From assembly GCF_011297335.1 (NCBI RefSeq), contig NZ_JAAOTJ010000018.1, positions 1-64,000 of the forward strand: DNA of 64,000 nucleotides, given 5' to 3'. Below the pieces are notes generated by a model that was not told the DNA's origin, did no database searches, and was given only the letters and a program-made list of their open reading frames with translations. The stretch is from Catellatospora methionotrophica (GTDB lineage: Bacteria; Actinomycetota; Actinomycetes; Mycobacteriales; Micromonosporaceae). Below are positions 1 through 8,593 of the stretch, piece by piece (the stretch's first letter is position 1; every line of letters begins with the position of its first letter). A program made the position numbers and the translations under genes.

Positions 1-398
1 AGGAGGATGAACAGGGGCAGGATGGCGACGGCGAAGGGGAACATGAGGCCGATGGCGAACAGGGTGAAGATGAGTTCGCGGCCTGCGAAGGCGAAGCGGG
101 CGAAGATGTAGGCGGCCATGGCGGAGGTGGTGACGACGACGGCCGCGGTGGCCAGTGCGATGAGGGTGCTGTTGGCGAGTTGTCGCCAGAAGACGGTGTC
201 GGCGAGGATGCTGGTGTAGTTGTCGGGTTGCCAGGGGTCGGGCCAGCCGAGCGGGTTGGTGGACAGTTGGCCGTTGTCTTTGAAGCCGCCGAGCACGCCG
301 AACCCGACGGGCACCACGATCAGCGCACCGATCACGATCGAGATCAGGTGCAGCAGCGTGCGCCGGGCGCGGACGACGGCGGCGACAGGTCGGCTCAT
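1..398 (-). CDS. Sugar ABC transporter permease, MalG-like (partial, 3' end outside window)
   Basis: This is the N-terminal about 132 residues of an inner-membrane permease of the CUT1 sugar ABC family; the rest lies left of base 1. The visible part has a short basic N-terminus, a first membrane helix (around LHLISIVIGALIVVPVGF), a periplasmic loop and a second helix block leading into an Ala/Phe-rich membrane segment, as in MalG-type permeases. The ATG at 398 overlaps the TGA of the upstream permease in an ATGA junction, so the two are translationally coupled. It should pair with that permease and the binding protein to import oligosaccharides. The EAA loop that contacts the ATPase is not in the window, and no ATPase gene is visible; CUT1 systems often share an MsmK-type ATPase encoded elsewhere. 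Confidence 0.85.
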   Translation of the reverse strand, partial: MSRPVAAVVRARRTLLHLISIVIGALIVVPVGFGVLGGFKDNGQLSTNPLGWPDPWQPDNYTSILADTVFWRQLANSTLIALATAAVVVTTSAMAAYIFARFAFAGRELIFTLFAIGLMFPFAVAILPLFIL

Positions 399-1396
399 CG
401 CTGGTCTCCCAGGGTGGTCAGCGCGCCCTCGGTGTCGCGGCGCAGCACGTAACGCTGGTAGAACAGCGCGAAGATGAGGCTGATCCCGAACATCACGATC
501 GAGATGGCGCTGGCGTAGCCGACTTCGAAGCGGCGGAAGCCGCGGTCGAACATGGTGACGGCCATGGTCTCGGAGGCGTGGATGGGTCCGCCGCCGGTGA
601 GGACCCAGACCATGTCGAACAGCTGGATGCTGCCGATGACCGACAGGAACACGCTGATCCGGATCGTCGGACCGAGCAGCGGCAGCGTGACGTGCCGGAA
701 CACCTGCCACGGCCCCGCCCCGTCGGTGGTGGCCGCCTCGGTCAGCTCCTGCGGGATGCCCTGACGGCCCGCCAGGTACAGGATCATGTGGAAACCGAAG
801 TACTTCCAGGAGATCACGAAGAACAGCGCATACAGCACGGTGCCGGGGTCGGCGAAGACCGCGCCGTCGAGCGCCTCGATGCCGAGCCACCCGGCGATCT
901 GCTGGCCGAGTCCCCGGTTCGGCGACAGCACCAGGGTGAACAGCACGGCGGTGGTGACCTCGGACAGCACGTACGGGGCGAAGAAGATGACGCGGTAGAT
1001 GCTGCGGCCCTTGAGCTTCTGGTTGAGCAGCATCGCCAGGGCCATCGACACCGGGAGCTGGATCAGCAGCGACAGGCCGATCAGGACCAGGGTGTGCCAC
1101 AGGTCCCCGAGGAACGTCGGATCGGTGAACGCGCGGGTGAAGTTGTCGACGCCGACGAAGTTCTCCGGCAGGCCGAAACCGTTCCACTTGTACAGGCTGG
1201 TGTAGCCCGCGACCACGATCGGGGTGACGACCAGTAGCAGGAACAGCACCAGCGCCGGGGTCAGGAACAGGGCGATCGTGACCAGTTGCTGCCACCGGGG
1301 CCGGCGGCCACGCCTGCGCGTGGCCGCCGGAACCTCTGCCGCGGAAAGCGTCTCCTGGTCACCCGGACGCTGTCCGGGCACCGTGGAAAGCTTCAT
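395..1396 (-). CDS. Sugar ABC transporter permease, MalF-like
   Basis: A 333-residue integral membrane permease of the CUT1 family, the usual size for the short MalF type. A basic, proline-rich N-terminal tail of about 30 residues precedes the first helix (LVTIALFLTPALVLFLLLVV). The EAA-type cytoplasmic loop is visible as 'ELTEAATTDGAGPWQVFRHVTLP', which docks the ATPase. The ATG at 1396 is chosen because it sits behind GGGAG with normal spacing and the protein then begins like its family; the longer reading frame runs into the binding-protein gene. It lies about 50 nt after the binding protein and overlaps the next permease by 4 nt, so it is the middle gene of a transport operon. Substrate is inferred from the neighbouring xylosidase to be xylo-oligosaccharides. 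Confidence 0.9.
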   Translation of the reverse strand: MKLSTVPGQRPGDQETLSAAEVPAATRRRGRRPRWQQLVTIALFLTPALVLFLLLVVTPIVVAGYTSLYKWNGFGLPENFVGVDNFTRAFTDPTFLGDLWHTLVLIGLSLLIQLPVSMALAMLLNQKLKGRSIYRVIFFAPYVLSEVTTAVLFTLVLSPNRGLGQQIAGWLGIEALDGAVFADPGTVLYALFFVISWKYFGFHMILYLAGRQGIPQELTEAATTDGAGPWQVFRHVTLPLLGPTIRISVFLSVIGSIQLFDMVWVLTGGGPIHASETMAVTMFDRGFRRFEVGYASAISIVMFGISLIFALFYQRYVLRRDTEGALTTLGDQR

Positions 1397-1445
1397 CGTG
1401 CCTGCTCCCGTCGTAGGAGACGGCCTGCCATCCCGCGGCGGCCGG

Positions 1446-2738
1446 TCACTGGCTCTTCGCCACCTTGGTGATGTCCTTGACGATCTGCTCCGGGGTCTTC
1501 GAACCCGCCACCAGTTCGGCGACGCTGTCGTTGACCTGCTGCCCCACGGCGGGCGGGTACGCCTGGTCGAGGTAGAGCTGGAACCCCGTCGCGCTGGCCA
1601 GGCTGGTCGCCACGACCTTGCTGTTGGGGTCCTTGATCGCGTCCGCGGCGTCCTTGACCGTCGGCAGCACCGCACCCGTCGCCGCCGACTTACGCTGATT
1701 CGCCGCGTCCAGCAGCACCTTCAGGAAATCGGTCGTCGACGCCGGAGCGTCCTTACCGACCACGAACCCGTTACCACCACCGAACGCCTCCGCCACGGTC
1801 CCCTTGCCACCATCGACCGCAGGAAAAGCGAAGTAACCCAGCTTGTCCCCCAGGCCCTTCTTACTCGTCGACGACGACGCCTGCACCGACGGAGCCCACT
1901 GCCCCATCAGCTCCAGCGCCGCACCACCATTGCCCATCGTCGCGGCCTGACCATCCGGCGACCCGTACTCCGCCCCCAGGAAACCCTTCTGGAACGGCTG
2001 CAGATCCACCAACTCCTTCAACCGCTGACCAGCCGCGATGAAATCCGGCGTATCGAAATTGTTGTCCTTGGCAGCCTGCTGAAGCGCTCCCAGACCACCG
2101 ATGCGCATAGCCAGGTACGCCCAGTAGAAGTGCCCCGGCCACTTCTCCTTGCCCGCCAGGGCGATCGGCACGATGCCCTTGCTCTTGATCGCCGACACCG
2201 TGGTCAGCAACTGCGCCCAACTCACCGGCAGGTCCGTGATACCCGCCTTGGCGAAAAGGTCCTTGTTGTACCAGAACCCGACCATGCCCACGTCGAACGG
2301 CACCCCGTAGATCTTCCCGTCGATCGTGAACGGCTGCACCGACGCGGGCAGCAGGCTGCCGATCCACGGCTGCACATCGGCCGTGATGTCCTTGACCAGT
2401 CCCGCGTCGACCTGCTGCTTGAGGACACCGCCACCCCAGGACTGGAACAGGTCGGGCGGGGACCCGGCCTGGGTCGCGGTGGTGAGTTTGGCCTTGAAGG
2501 CCTCGTTCTCCAGCGGCTGGATCACGACCTTGACGTTCGGGTGCGCGGTCTCGTACTCCTTGGCCATCGCCGCCCAGACCGGCAGCATCGGCTCCGTGTT
2601 CTGAATGTGCCACCAGTTGATGGTCTGCGGACCATCCGGATTGGTCGGCTCGTCGCTGCCGCAGGCGCTCAGCAGGTACGCGCCGGCGCCCGCACCGGCG
2701 ATGCCCAGCAGCGTTCGGCGGGAGAGGTGCGCTGTCAT
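1446..2738 (-). CDS. Extracellular sugar-binding lipoprotein of CUT1 ABC transporter
   Basis: A 430-residue solute-binding protein (SBP_bac_1 type) tethered to the outer face of the membrane. The N-terminus has a twin-arginine-like SRRTLLG, a hydrophobic stretch and a lipobox LSAC with the lipidated cysteine at residue 26. The mature protein has typical family features: an INWWHIQ opening strand, a hydrophobic hinge, and Trp/Tyr-rich sugar-contacting loops. It heads the operon with the two permeases. It is transcribed away from a GH43 beta-xylosidase, so it likely captures xylo-oligosaccharides released outside the cell. The ATG at 2738 is preceded by an AAGGGA ribosome-binding site. The exact ligand cannot be read from sequence. 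Confidence 0.92.
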   Translation of the reverse strand: MTAHLSRRTLLGIAGAGAGAYLLSACGSDEPTNPDGPQTINWWHIQNTEPMLPVWAAMAKEYETAHPNVKVVIQPLENEAFKAKLTTATQAGSPPDLFQSWGGGVLKQQVDAGLVKDITADVQPWIGSLLPASVQPFTIDGKIYGVPFDVGMVGFWYNKDLFAKAGITDLPVSWAQLLTTVSAIKSKGIVPIALAGKEKWPGHFYWAYLAMRIGGLGALQQAAKDNNFDTPDFIAAGQRLKELVDLQPFQKGFLGAEYGSPDGQAATMGNGGAALELMGQWAPSVQASSSTSKKGLGDKLGYFAFPAVDGGKGTVAEAFGGGNGFVVGKDAPASTTDFLKVLLDAANQRKSAATGAVLPTVKDAADAIKDPNSKVVATSLASATGFQLYLDQAYPPAVGQQVNDSVAELVAGSKTPEQIVKDITKVAKSQ

Positions 2739-3018
2739 GAGGCGTCCCTTCGCGATACGAATCAGGTGCTCGGGTGTGCCGAACGAGTCGGCGGGAGGTG
2801 CCCGGAGCCGGCCCGAAAGTTTCTGCCCGGGGGCCGGTATTTTCGCTTGATGGCGCGCACGTTACGACGTGTGAACGTGGTAGGTCAAGGGCTGTCGCAT
2901 CTCTACACGAACAGATACCGTGGGCGAGAATCCCATCGCCGGTACACCTGTTCTTTCGGCCTGTTTCCGGAAGGTCGCGAGGTCGCCGGAGAGACCAGGC
3001 GTCGCAGAGGAGCCGAAC
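2739..3018. promoter_or_regulatory. Divergent promoter region of the xylo-oligosaccharide unit, with GAAAGTTTC element
   Basis: These 280 bases separate the binding-protein gene (minus) from the GH43 gene (plus) and must carry both promoters. They hold a GAAAGTTTC half-palindrome at 2815-2823. GAAAnTTTC-like elements are known near xylan-utilisation genes in streptomycetes, where BxlR-type regulators act; assignment here is inference. A second palindrome-like stretch, ACGTTACGACGT, lies at about 2859-2870. A GAGGAG ribosome-binding site at about 3006-3011 serves the GH43 ATG at 3019. No regulator gene is adjacent. Confidence 0.45.
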
Positions 3019-4644
3019 ATGTCGACCGAGATCGCAGACGTGGCCACCGCCGCCCGGTCGATCCGCAACCCCGTCCTGACCGGATTCCACCCCGACCCCT
3101 CGATCCTGCGCGTCGAAGACGACTACTACCTGGCCACCTCCACCTTCGAGTGGTACCCCGGCGTCCGCGTCCACCACTCCCGCGACCTCATCCACTGGCG
3201 ACCCCTCGGCGGCATCGTCACCGAACGACGACTACTCGACCTACGCGGCTGCGGCGACTCCAACGGCATCTGGGCACCCGACCTCACCTGGCACGACGGC
3301 CAGTACCACCTCGTCTACAGCGACGTCGCCAGCTTCGCCAGCGGCTACTGGGACCCACAGAACCACCTCACCACCGCACCCGACATCACCGGCCCCTGGA
3401 CAGACCCCGTACGGCTGCACGCCCACGGCTTCGACGCCTCGCTGTTCCACGACGACGACGGCACGACCTGGCTGCTCAACATGAGCGCCGACTGGCGGCC
3501 GGGGCGCAACCGGTTCGGCGGCATCGAGATCCAGCAGTACGACCGCAGCGCGAAGCGCCTGGTCGGCGAGCGGCGGATCATCTTCACCGGCACCGCGGCG
3601 GGACTGACCGAGGGCCCGCACCTGTACCGCCACGACGGCTGGTACTGGCTGGTCACCGCCGAAGGCGGGACGAGCTGGGATCACCAGGTGACCGTGGCGC
3701 GTTCCCGGGACCTGTTCGGGCCGTACGAGGTCGATCCGGCGGGGCCGCTGCTGACCTCGGCCGGGCGGCCGGACCTGGCGCTGCAGAAGGCCGGGCACGG
3801 CAGCCTGGTGCGCACCCAGCACGGCGGCTGGTACCTCGCGCATCTGGTCGGGCGGCCGTACACGCCGCTGGGCAACTGCGTGCTCGGCCGGGAAACCGCG
3901 ATCCAGCAGGTCGACTGGCCGTCGGGCGGCTGGCCGAGCGTCCCCGGCGGCATCCCCGCCGACGAGATCAGCGCGCCCGGCCTGCCGGAGCACCCGTGGC
4001 CCGCCGAGGAGGTGACCGACCACTTCGAGGCACCGGAACTCGGCACGGCCTGGTCGACGCTGCGCCGCCCGGCGACGCCGGACTGGGTCGACCTGCGTTC
4101 CCGGCCGTCCCACCTGCGCGTCTACGGCGGGCAGTCACCGGTCGGTAAGCAGACCCCGAGCCTGGTCGCCCGCCGCGTCGGCGCGACGCGGTGCTCGCTG
4201 GAGACCGTCGTCGCGTTCGACCCGGCCGACCACCGGCAGCTGGCCGGGATCACCGGCTACTACAACACGCAGAACTGGTACTACGCCTACCTCACCCGGG
4301 CCGACGACGGCAGGCGCACGCTGGAGGTGCTCAGCTCGAACAGCGGCAAGCGCACCGCGCACCCGGCGCTGGCCGTCGACGTGACCGGGGTCGACCGGGT
4401 CGGGCTGCGGGTGGTGTTCGACGGGCCCGCGCTGCGGTTCGCGTACGACAGCGGCTCCGGCTGGCAGGAACTGCCGATGACGTTCGACGCGACGATCCTG
4501 TCCGACGAGCACGCCGCCCGAGAGGTCGACGGCGAACCCGCCGCGTGGGGCTTCACCGGCGCGTTCCTCGGCCTGTGGGTGCAGGACCTCGGCGCCGACG
4601 GCGCGTACGCCGACTTCGACCACGCCACCTACCTGGAAAGCTGA
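3019..4644 (+). CDS. GH43 beta-xylosidase (xylan 1,4-beta-xylosidase)
   Basis: A 541-residue glycoside hydrolase family 43 enzyme without a signal peptide, so it should cleave imported xylo-oligosaccharides in the cytoplasm. The N-terminal five-bladed propeller begins NPVLTGFHPDPS. The expected inverting triad is visible: Asp26 (HPDPS), Asp139 (GFDASLF) and Glu198 (GLTEGPH). Their spacing of 113 and 59 residues equals that of the well-studied XynB-type xylosidases (D15/D128/E187). From about residue 330 a GH43_C2 concanavalin-like beta-sandwich follows, which closes the active site in this subfamily. Some relatives also show alpha-L-arabinofuranosidase activity. The ATG at 3019 is chosen for its GAGGAG site and family-typical start. 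It is divergent from a sugar ABC transporter that probably feeds it. Confidence 0.92.
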   Translation: MSTEIADVATAARSIRNPVLTGFHPDPSILRVEDDYYLATSTFEWYPGVRVHHSRDLIHWRPLGGIVTERRLLDLRGCGDSNGIWAPDLTWHDGQYHLVYSDVASFASGYWDPQNHLTTAPDITGPWTDPVRLHAHGFDASLFHDDDGTTWLLNMSADWRPGRNRFGGIEIQQYDRSAKRLVGERRIIFTGTAAGLTEGPHLYRHDGWYWLVTAEGGTSWDHQVTVARSRDLFGPYEVDPAGPLLTSAGRPDLALQKAGHGSLVRTQHGGWYLAHLVGRPYTPLGNCVLGRETAIQQVDWPSGGWPSVPGGIPADEISAPGLPEHPWPAEEVTDHFEAPELGTAWSTLRRPATPDWVDLRSRPSHLRVYGGQSPVGKQTPSLVARRVGATRCSLETVVAFDPADHRQLAGITGYYNTQNWYYAYLTRADDGRRTLEVLSSNSGKRTAHPALAVDVTGVDRVGLRVVFDGPALRFAYDSGSGWQELPMTFDATILSDEHAAREVDGEPAAWGFTGAFLGLWVQDLGADGAYADFDHATYLES

Positions 4645-4656
4645 CGCGCGGGCGGT

Positions 4657-5250
4657 TCAGCCGATGCGCAGGCCGAGGGCCTGGGCGATGACCAGCGCCT
4701 GGGTGGCGTCGATGACCGCGTCGCGGAACTCGACCTCGTTCGGCTGCACCGCGGTCAGGTCACTGCCGCGCAGGTCGCAGCGGTTGAACTTGGCGCGGGT
4801 CAGGTGCGCGCCGGACAGGTCCACGGCGCTGATCGTCGCGCCGTCGCAGAGCGCGGAGGTCAGGTCGGCCTCACGCATGCGTACGCCGGAGAAGGTGACG
4901 CCACGCAGGTCGGCGTCGGACAGGTTGACGAACGACCAGTCGCCGCCGGTCACCCGCAGCGGGCGCAGCGTGCACTGCTCGAACACGCTGCCGGTCAGCT
5001 TGCAGCCGGTGAACTCGGCCTCGAACAGGTTGCAGCGCAGGAACTGGCAGCGCAGGAACGCGCTGTCGGCGTGCCGGGAGGCGTTGAACTTGACGTTGCC
5101 GAACACGCACTCCTCGAACACGGCGTTGCGGCTGGACAGCTCGGTCATGTCGACGTCACGGAAGGTGCACCGCACGAAGTGCCGGTCGGCCAGCTCGTCG
5201 CCGTACCAGTCCTCGCCGGAGAAGCTCGCGTCCTCGGTCACCTCAGCCAT
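4657..5250 (-). CDS. Pentapeptide-repeat protein
   Basis: A 197-residue protein made almost wholly of pentapeptide repeats with Leu or Phe at the centre of each unit (for example ADLTS, AHLTR, CDLRG, SDLTA). These fold into a right-handed quadrilateral beta-helix. Size and shape resemble the MfpA/Qnr group, which mimics B-form DNA and protects DNA gyrase, and the last 20 residues (ATQALVIAQALGLRIG) could form the C-terminal dimer helices. Gyrase binding is only an inference, since most pentapeptide proteins have no known role. The gene is convergent with the GH43 gene, with 12 nt between their stop codons. No transposon, integrase or resistance gene flanks it. Confidence 0.85.
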   Translation of the reverse strand: MAEVTEDASFSGEDWYGDELADRHFVRCTFRDVDMTELSSRNAVFEECVFGNVKFNASRHADSAFLRCQFLRCNLFEAEFTGCKLTGSVFEQCTLRPLRVTGGDWSFVNLSDADLRGVTFSGVRMREADLTSALCDGATISAVDLSGAHLTRAKFNRCDLRGSDLTAVQPNEVEFRDAVIDATQALVIAQALGLRIG

Positions 5251-5331
5251 CCCGCCACCCTACCCAGCCGACAGGCGCGGGCCGGACCGGCTGCCCGTGC
5301 CACCGCCGAGGGTCGGCGGTGGCACGGCTCG

Positions 5332-6603
5332 TCACACGGCGGCGGGCTGCGCCGCCGGGGCGGGGACCTGCTTCGCGGACGGGGCCGGGGCACGCAGGTG
5401 ACGGACCGCCGGGATCGCCAGCAGGGCCAGCGCGGCGGGCACGCCCAGCAGCGTCATGCCGTACAGCGTCTCGCGCAGGCCGATCGCCTGCGCGACCGGA
5501 CCGGCGACGGCCAGGCCCAGCGGCATCAGGCCCGCGGTCAGCAGGTAGTCGTAGGAGCTGACCCGCGACAGCGCGGCCTGCGGCACGTTGGCCTGCAACG
5601 ACGTCTCCCACAGGGTGAACGCCAGCGACACCGCCACGCCGGTCACGGCTTCCAGGGCGGCGATCACCGGGATCGTCGGACCGGCCCCGATGATCAGCGC
5701 CTGGCAGGACGCCACGGCCAGCGCGGCCGCGGCGATCACCAGCGGGCGGCTGAACCGCACCCGCAGCGCGACCACGTCACCGACGATGGAGCCGACGCCG
5801 AACGCCGCCACCACCACCGACCAGGCCGCCGCGCCGCCGAACTCCCGCTCCGACAGCACCGGCCCGAGCACGAACACCGACGGCAGCACCACCACGTGGT
5901 ATGCCGACAGCGCGCCGAGCATCGCCCATACCCAGGTGCGCGACCTGACCTCGGCGAAGCCCTCGCTCAGCTGCGCGAAGAAGCCGCCCTGCGGCGCGTC
6001 GGCGGGGTCCGCGGCGCGCGGGGTGAGCCGGGCCAGGAACGCGGCGCTGACCACGAAACTCAGCGCGTCGAGGGCGATCGCGCCGCCCGGCCCGAGCACC
6101 AGGATCAGGCCACCGGCCAGCGCCGGTCCGGCGACCAGGCCGGTCGACATGATCAGGCCGCGCAGCGCGTTGGCCTCCTGGAGCCGTTCGGGCCCGACGA
6201 TCAGCGGCATCAACCCGGCAGCCGCGGGCGCGAAGAACGCGTCGGCGGTGCCGAACACGGCCATCAGCACGACCAGATGCCAGACCTGTGCGGACCCGGC
6301 CAGCAGCAGCGCCGCGACCAGCGCCTGGGTGACGAAGCGGACCAGGTCGGAGACGAGCATGACCCGCTGGCGGGGCAGCCGGTCGGCCCATACGCCACCG
6401 GCGAGCGCGAAGACCAGGAACGGCACCAGCGTCGCCGCGCCGACCAGGCCCACGTCGGCCGCGCCCGCGCCGTCGATGGACAGCACCGCGAACGGGATCA
6501 CCACGAAGCTGATCCGGTCGCCGACCATGGACAGCGCCTGCCCGTAGAAGTAGCGGGCGAACTGGCGTTCCTCGCGCAGCACGGCCGGAATCAGCGACCC
6601 CAT
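5332..6603 (-). CDS. MFS transporter, EntS/MFS_3-like exporter
   Basis: A 423-residue, 12-helix major facilitator. The N-terminus FARYFYGQALSMVGDRIS and the loop GGVWADRLPRQRVM (motif A) match the MFS_3 group that includes the enterobactin exporter EntS and many drug exporters. A second conserved segment, 'FGTADAFFAPAAAGLMPLIV', is also typical. The C-terminal tail is cytoplasmic and Ala/Pro-rich. It stands alone: the next gene on the left is a pentapeptide-repeat protein and the gene on the right is a divergent lipoprotein, so the substrate cannot be inferred from context. The ATG at 6603 directly precedes MGSLIPAVLRE, a plausible cytoplasmic start. Confidence 0.88.
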   Translation of the reverse strand: MGSLIPAVLREERQFARYFYGQALSMVGDRISFVVIPFAVLSIDGAGAADVGLVGAATLVPFLVFALAGGVWADRLPRQRVMLVSDLVRFVTQALVAALLLAGSAQVWHLVVLMAVFGTADAFFAPAAAGLMPLIVGPERLQEANALRGLIMSTGLVAGPALAGGLILVLGPGGAIALDALSFVVSAAFLARLTPRAADPADAPQGGFFAQLSEGFAEVRSRTWVWAMLGALSAYHVVVLPSVFVLGPVLSEREFGGAAAWSVVVAAFGVGSIVGDVVALRVRFSRPLVIAAAALAVASCQALIIGAGPTIPVIAALEAVTGVAVSLAFTLWETSLQANVPQAALSRVSSYDYLLTAGLMPLGLAVAGPVAQAIGLRETLYGMTLLGVPAALALLAIPAVRHLRAPAPSAKQVPAPAAQPAAV

Positions 6604-6737
6604 GACGACCCTCTTCTCCGCTTGCGAGGACGGGCGGATGCGGCCGCGTACCTGCTGGTGACAGCCCCAGGCTAGGAGTCCGCGGGGTTGTCCGGCAACG
6701 TATTTCCGCGCGCCGCCGGGCCGTCTACGATGCGACG

Positions 6738-7286
6738 ATGGCCTCCCCGCGCCGCCACGTGGCGACCGTCACCCTGGTCCTGGCCGCCGCCGTCGCGCTG
6801 GCCTGCGGCGTCAAGCCGCAGCGCGCGGACGTCACCGGCAGCGCCGCCCCGTCGGCACCCGCCGCCTCCGTAGCGTCCGCACCGACGGCGAAGCTCGGCC
6901 AGAGCATCGAGACCAGCGGCGGGCTGGGCGACAACCGGGTCGCGTACACCGTCAGCAGGCTGGCCCGGCACACCGTCGCGCCGGACAGCGCGCTGGTGCG
7001 CCCGAGGAAGGGCGTGTTCGTCGCGATCACCGTCGAGGTGAAGGTGAGCGCGGGCAAGACGTACGCCTGCTTCTGCGACTTCGCGCTGGTCGCGGTGGAC
7101 GGCACGCTGTTCGAGCCGGTGCTGCCGTTCGGTTTCGACGCCGGGATGCAGTCGGTGACCCTCAACGCCGGGGAGAAGGCGGGCGGGGTCGTCGTGTTCG
7201 ACGTGCCCAAGGACGTCACCGACGGGGTACGCGTGCAGCTGCGCCCCGACATCACCAACGACGTACGCGGTTACTGGGCCGCCTGA
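6738..7286 (+). CDS. Secreted lipoprotein, DUF4352-like
   Basis: A 182-residue exported protein with a basic N-terminus, a hydrophobic core and lipobox ALAC (Cys23), followed by a low-complexity Ala/Pro/Ser linker to about residue 55. The remaining 125 residues read like the Ig-like DUF4352 fold found on actinobacterial lipoproteins: 'NRVAYTVSRLAR', 'FVAITVEVKV', a buried Cys pair (TYACFCDFAL) and a closing segment 'KAGGVVVFDVPKDV'. Function is unknown; such proteins are thought to be surface-exposed binding or sensing modules. It starts at the ATG at 6738 and its 3' end overlaps the convergent flavin-type oxidase gene by 16 nt. Confidence 0.7.
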   Translation: MASPRRHVATVTLVLAAAVALACGVKPQRADVTGSAAPSAPAASVASAPTAKLGQSIETSGGLGDNRVAYTVSRLARHTVAPDSALVRPRKGVFVAITVEVKVSAGKTYACFCDFALVAVDGTLFEPVLPFGFDAGMQSVTLNAGEKAGGVVVFDVPKDVTDGVRVQLRPDITNDVRGYWAA

Positions 7287-7792
7287 CGCCGCCAGAACTG
7301 GCGCGGGGCATAACCGTCGCGGCGCAGCCAGTGCTCGGTGTACACGATGCGCTCGGCCTCGACGAGCACCAGCGGCCCGGCGGGCGGCTCGTCCAGCGGC
7401 CGGGACCGCTCGACGTGGTCGCTCTGCCAGCGGAACGCCTCCCAGAAGTGGCCGAACTCCGCGTCGCCGGGCTCCAGCGACCGTGCCCGCCCGAACACCT
7501 GCGCGCCCCGGCTGCTGGCCTGCCCGACCAGCGGCGCGAACACGCCGATCGACACCCGTGGGTCGGCGGCGAGGTTGCGCATCTTCGGCGAGGTCGCCAC
7601 CGCCGTGAACATCAGCGCGAAGTCCAGGTGGTAGTAGCGGACCGGGGTGGCCAGCGGGCCGTCGGGGCCGGTGGTCGCCAGCACGCACATGTTCTGCGAG
7701 GACAGCAGGTTGAGGATGCGCTCTTCCAGCCGTACGCGGGGCAGCCGTTTCGTGGGCGACGGTCCGGCCAGCCAGGGGTTCGTCACAGCCAT
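7271..7792 (-). CDS. Pyridoxamine 5'-phosphate oxidase-like, FMN/F420-binding split-barrel protein
   Basis: A 173-residue split beta-barrel protein. 'RILNLLSSQNMCVLATTGPDGPLATPVRYYH' is the hallmark first strand pair of the PNPOx-like superfamily, followed by 'ALMFTAVATSPKMRNLAADPRVSIGVF', which lines the flavin pocket. Members bind FMN, F420 or heme and reduce small molecules or act in stress responses; true PNPOx activity is not supported because the full family signature is absent. The ATG at 7792 (MAVTNPWLAG) is preferred over upstream starts because the upstream extension is compositionally unlike a protein. It is convergent with the lipoprotein gene and about 80 nt downstream of the CadD-type gene on the same strand. 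Confidence 0.8.
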   Translation of the reverse strand: MAVTNPWLAGPSPTKRLPRVRLEERILNLLSSQNMCVLATTGPDGPLATPVRYYHLDFALMFTAVATSPKMRNLAADPRVSIGVFAPLVGQASSRGAQVFGRARSLEPGDAEFGHFWEAFRWQSDHVERSRPLDEPPAGPLVLVEAERIVYTEHWLRRDGYAPRQFWRRQAAQ

Positions 7793-7870
7793 GATCGAGT
7801 CTCGCACGGCCCCGGCCTGGCGGGGACACCGGTGCGCGGCGCAGCCGCCCCGCACAGGACGAGAGCGCGG

Positions 7871-8470
7871 TCAGCCGCCGGTGAGCAGCGGAGACTCCAG
7901 GATGATCAGTAAGCCGATGGCGATGAAGACGGCCGGCACGAGCCAGTGCCCGAAGCGCTCGATGAGCGGCACGACGCGCGGATGCGAGCCCAGCCACGCC
8001 GACGCGGCGCACCAGACGGCGACGAGGACGGCGAAGACCGCGACCGTGACGAGGCTGTCGGTCATGCCGACCGTGCGGAAGACGGGGGTGTAGACCGCGA
8101 TGTTGTCCGCGCCGTTGGCGAGGGTCACCCCGGCCACGGCCAGCGCGCTGGTCGCGACGGTGGGCGGCGGGCCGCCGTCGCCACGGGAGCGGATCGACTG
8201 GACCAGGCCGCGCACGCCCAGTGCCAGCGGGATGAGGCCGAGCAGCCCGACCCAGCGGTCGGGGATCACTGTGAGCCCGGCGGCGGCCAGCGCGGACGCG
8301 GCGACCAGGACGGCGATCCCGGCGTACTGACCGGCCCAGATCTCCCAGCGGCGCGGACGGCCGGTGGCGCGGCTGCCCAGGAACAGCACGGTGAGCACGA
8401 TCAGGTCGTCGACGTTGGTGCCCGCGAACAGCACGACCGCCGCGCCGACGGTTCCTGCCAGATGATCCAC
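7871..8470 (-). CDS. CadD-family cadmium resistance-type transporter
   Basis: A 199-residue membrane protein with about five or six helices and the family signature [15 protein letters not shown] near residue 17, repeated as [12 protein letters not shown] near residue 120, as expected for the inverted-repeat LysE/CadD superfamily. CadD proteins confer cadmium resistance in staphylococci, but many actinobacterial relatives have unknown substrates. No CadC-type ArsR regulator is adjacent. It is divergent from the M28 peptidase; the shared 123-base spacer is the most AT-rich stretch nearby and probably carries both promoters. Confidence 0.85.
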   Translation of the reverse strand: MDHLAGTVGAAVVLFAGTNVDDLIVLTVLFLGSRATGRPRRWEIWAGQYAGIAVLVAASALAAAGLTVIPDRWVGLLGLIPLALGVRGLVQSIRSRGDGGPPPTVATSALAVAGVTLANGADNIAVYTPVFRTVGMTDSLVTVAVFAVLVAVWCAASAWLGSHPRVVPLIERFGHWLVPAVFIAIGLLIILESPLLTGG

Positions 8471-8593
8471 ACCGGAAGCCTACGGCCACGGGCACCCAGC
8501 GTGTCGAGTTCCACCTATTCAAATCTATCTACATTACGTTCTATCCTCCTCAGGACCGGCAACCCCGGCGCACTCGATCCCGAGGAGTACGGC
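8471..8593. promoter_or_regulatory. Divergent promoter region CadD-like / M28 peptidase
   Basis: The spacer is strongly AT-rich at about 8510-8556 compared with its surroundings, typical of actinomycete promoters. A GAGGAG ribosome-binding site at 8582-8587 lies 6 nt before the GTG at 8594 and sets the start of the peptidase. No clear inverted repeat was found. Confidence 0.4.

Noticed and set aside
1224-4148. A 974-codon plus-strand open frame
   Set aside because: It runs antisense through the binding-protein and permease genes and then out of frame through the GH43 gene, and is Arg-rich without domains.
4657-5250. Plasmid-type qnr resistance gene
   Set aside because: The protein is only similar in architecture; no mobile sequences or resistance neighbours are present.
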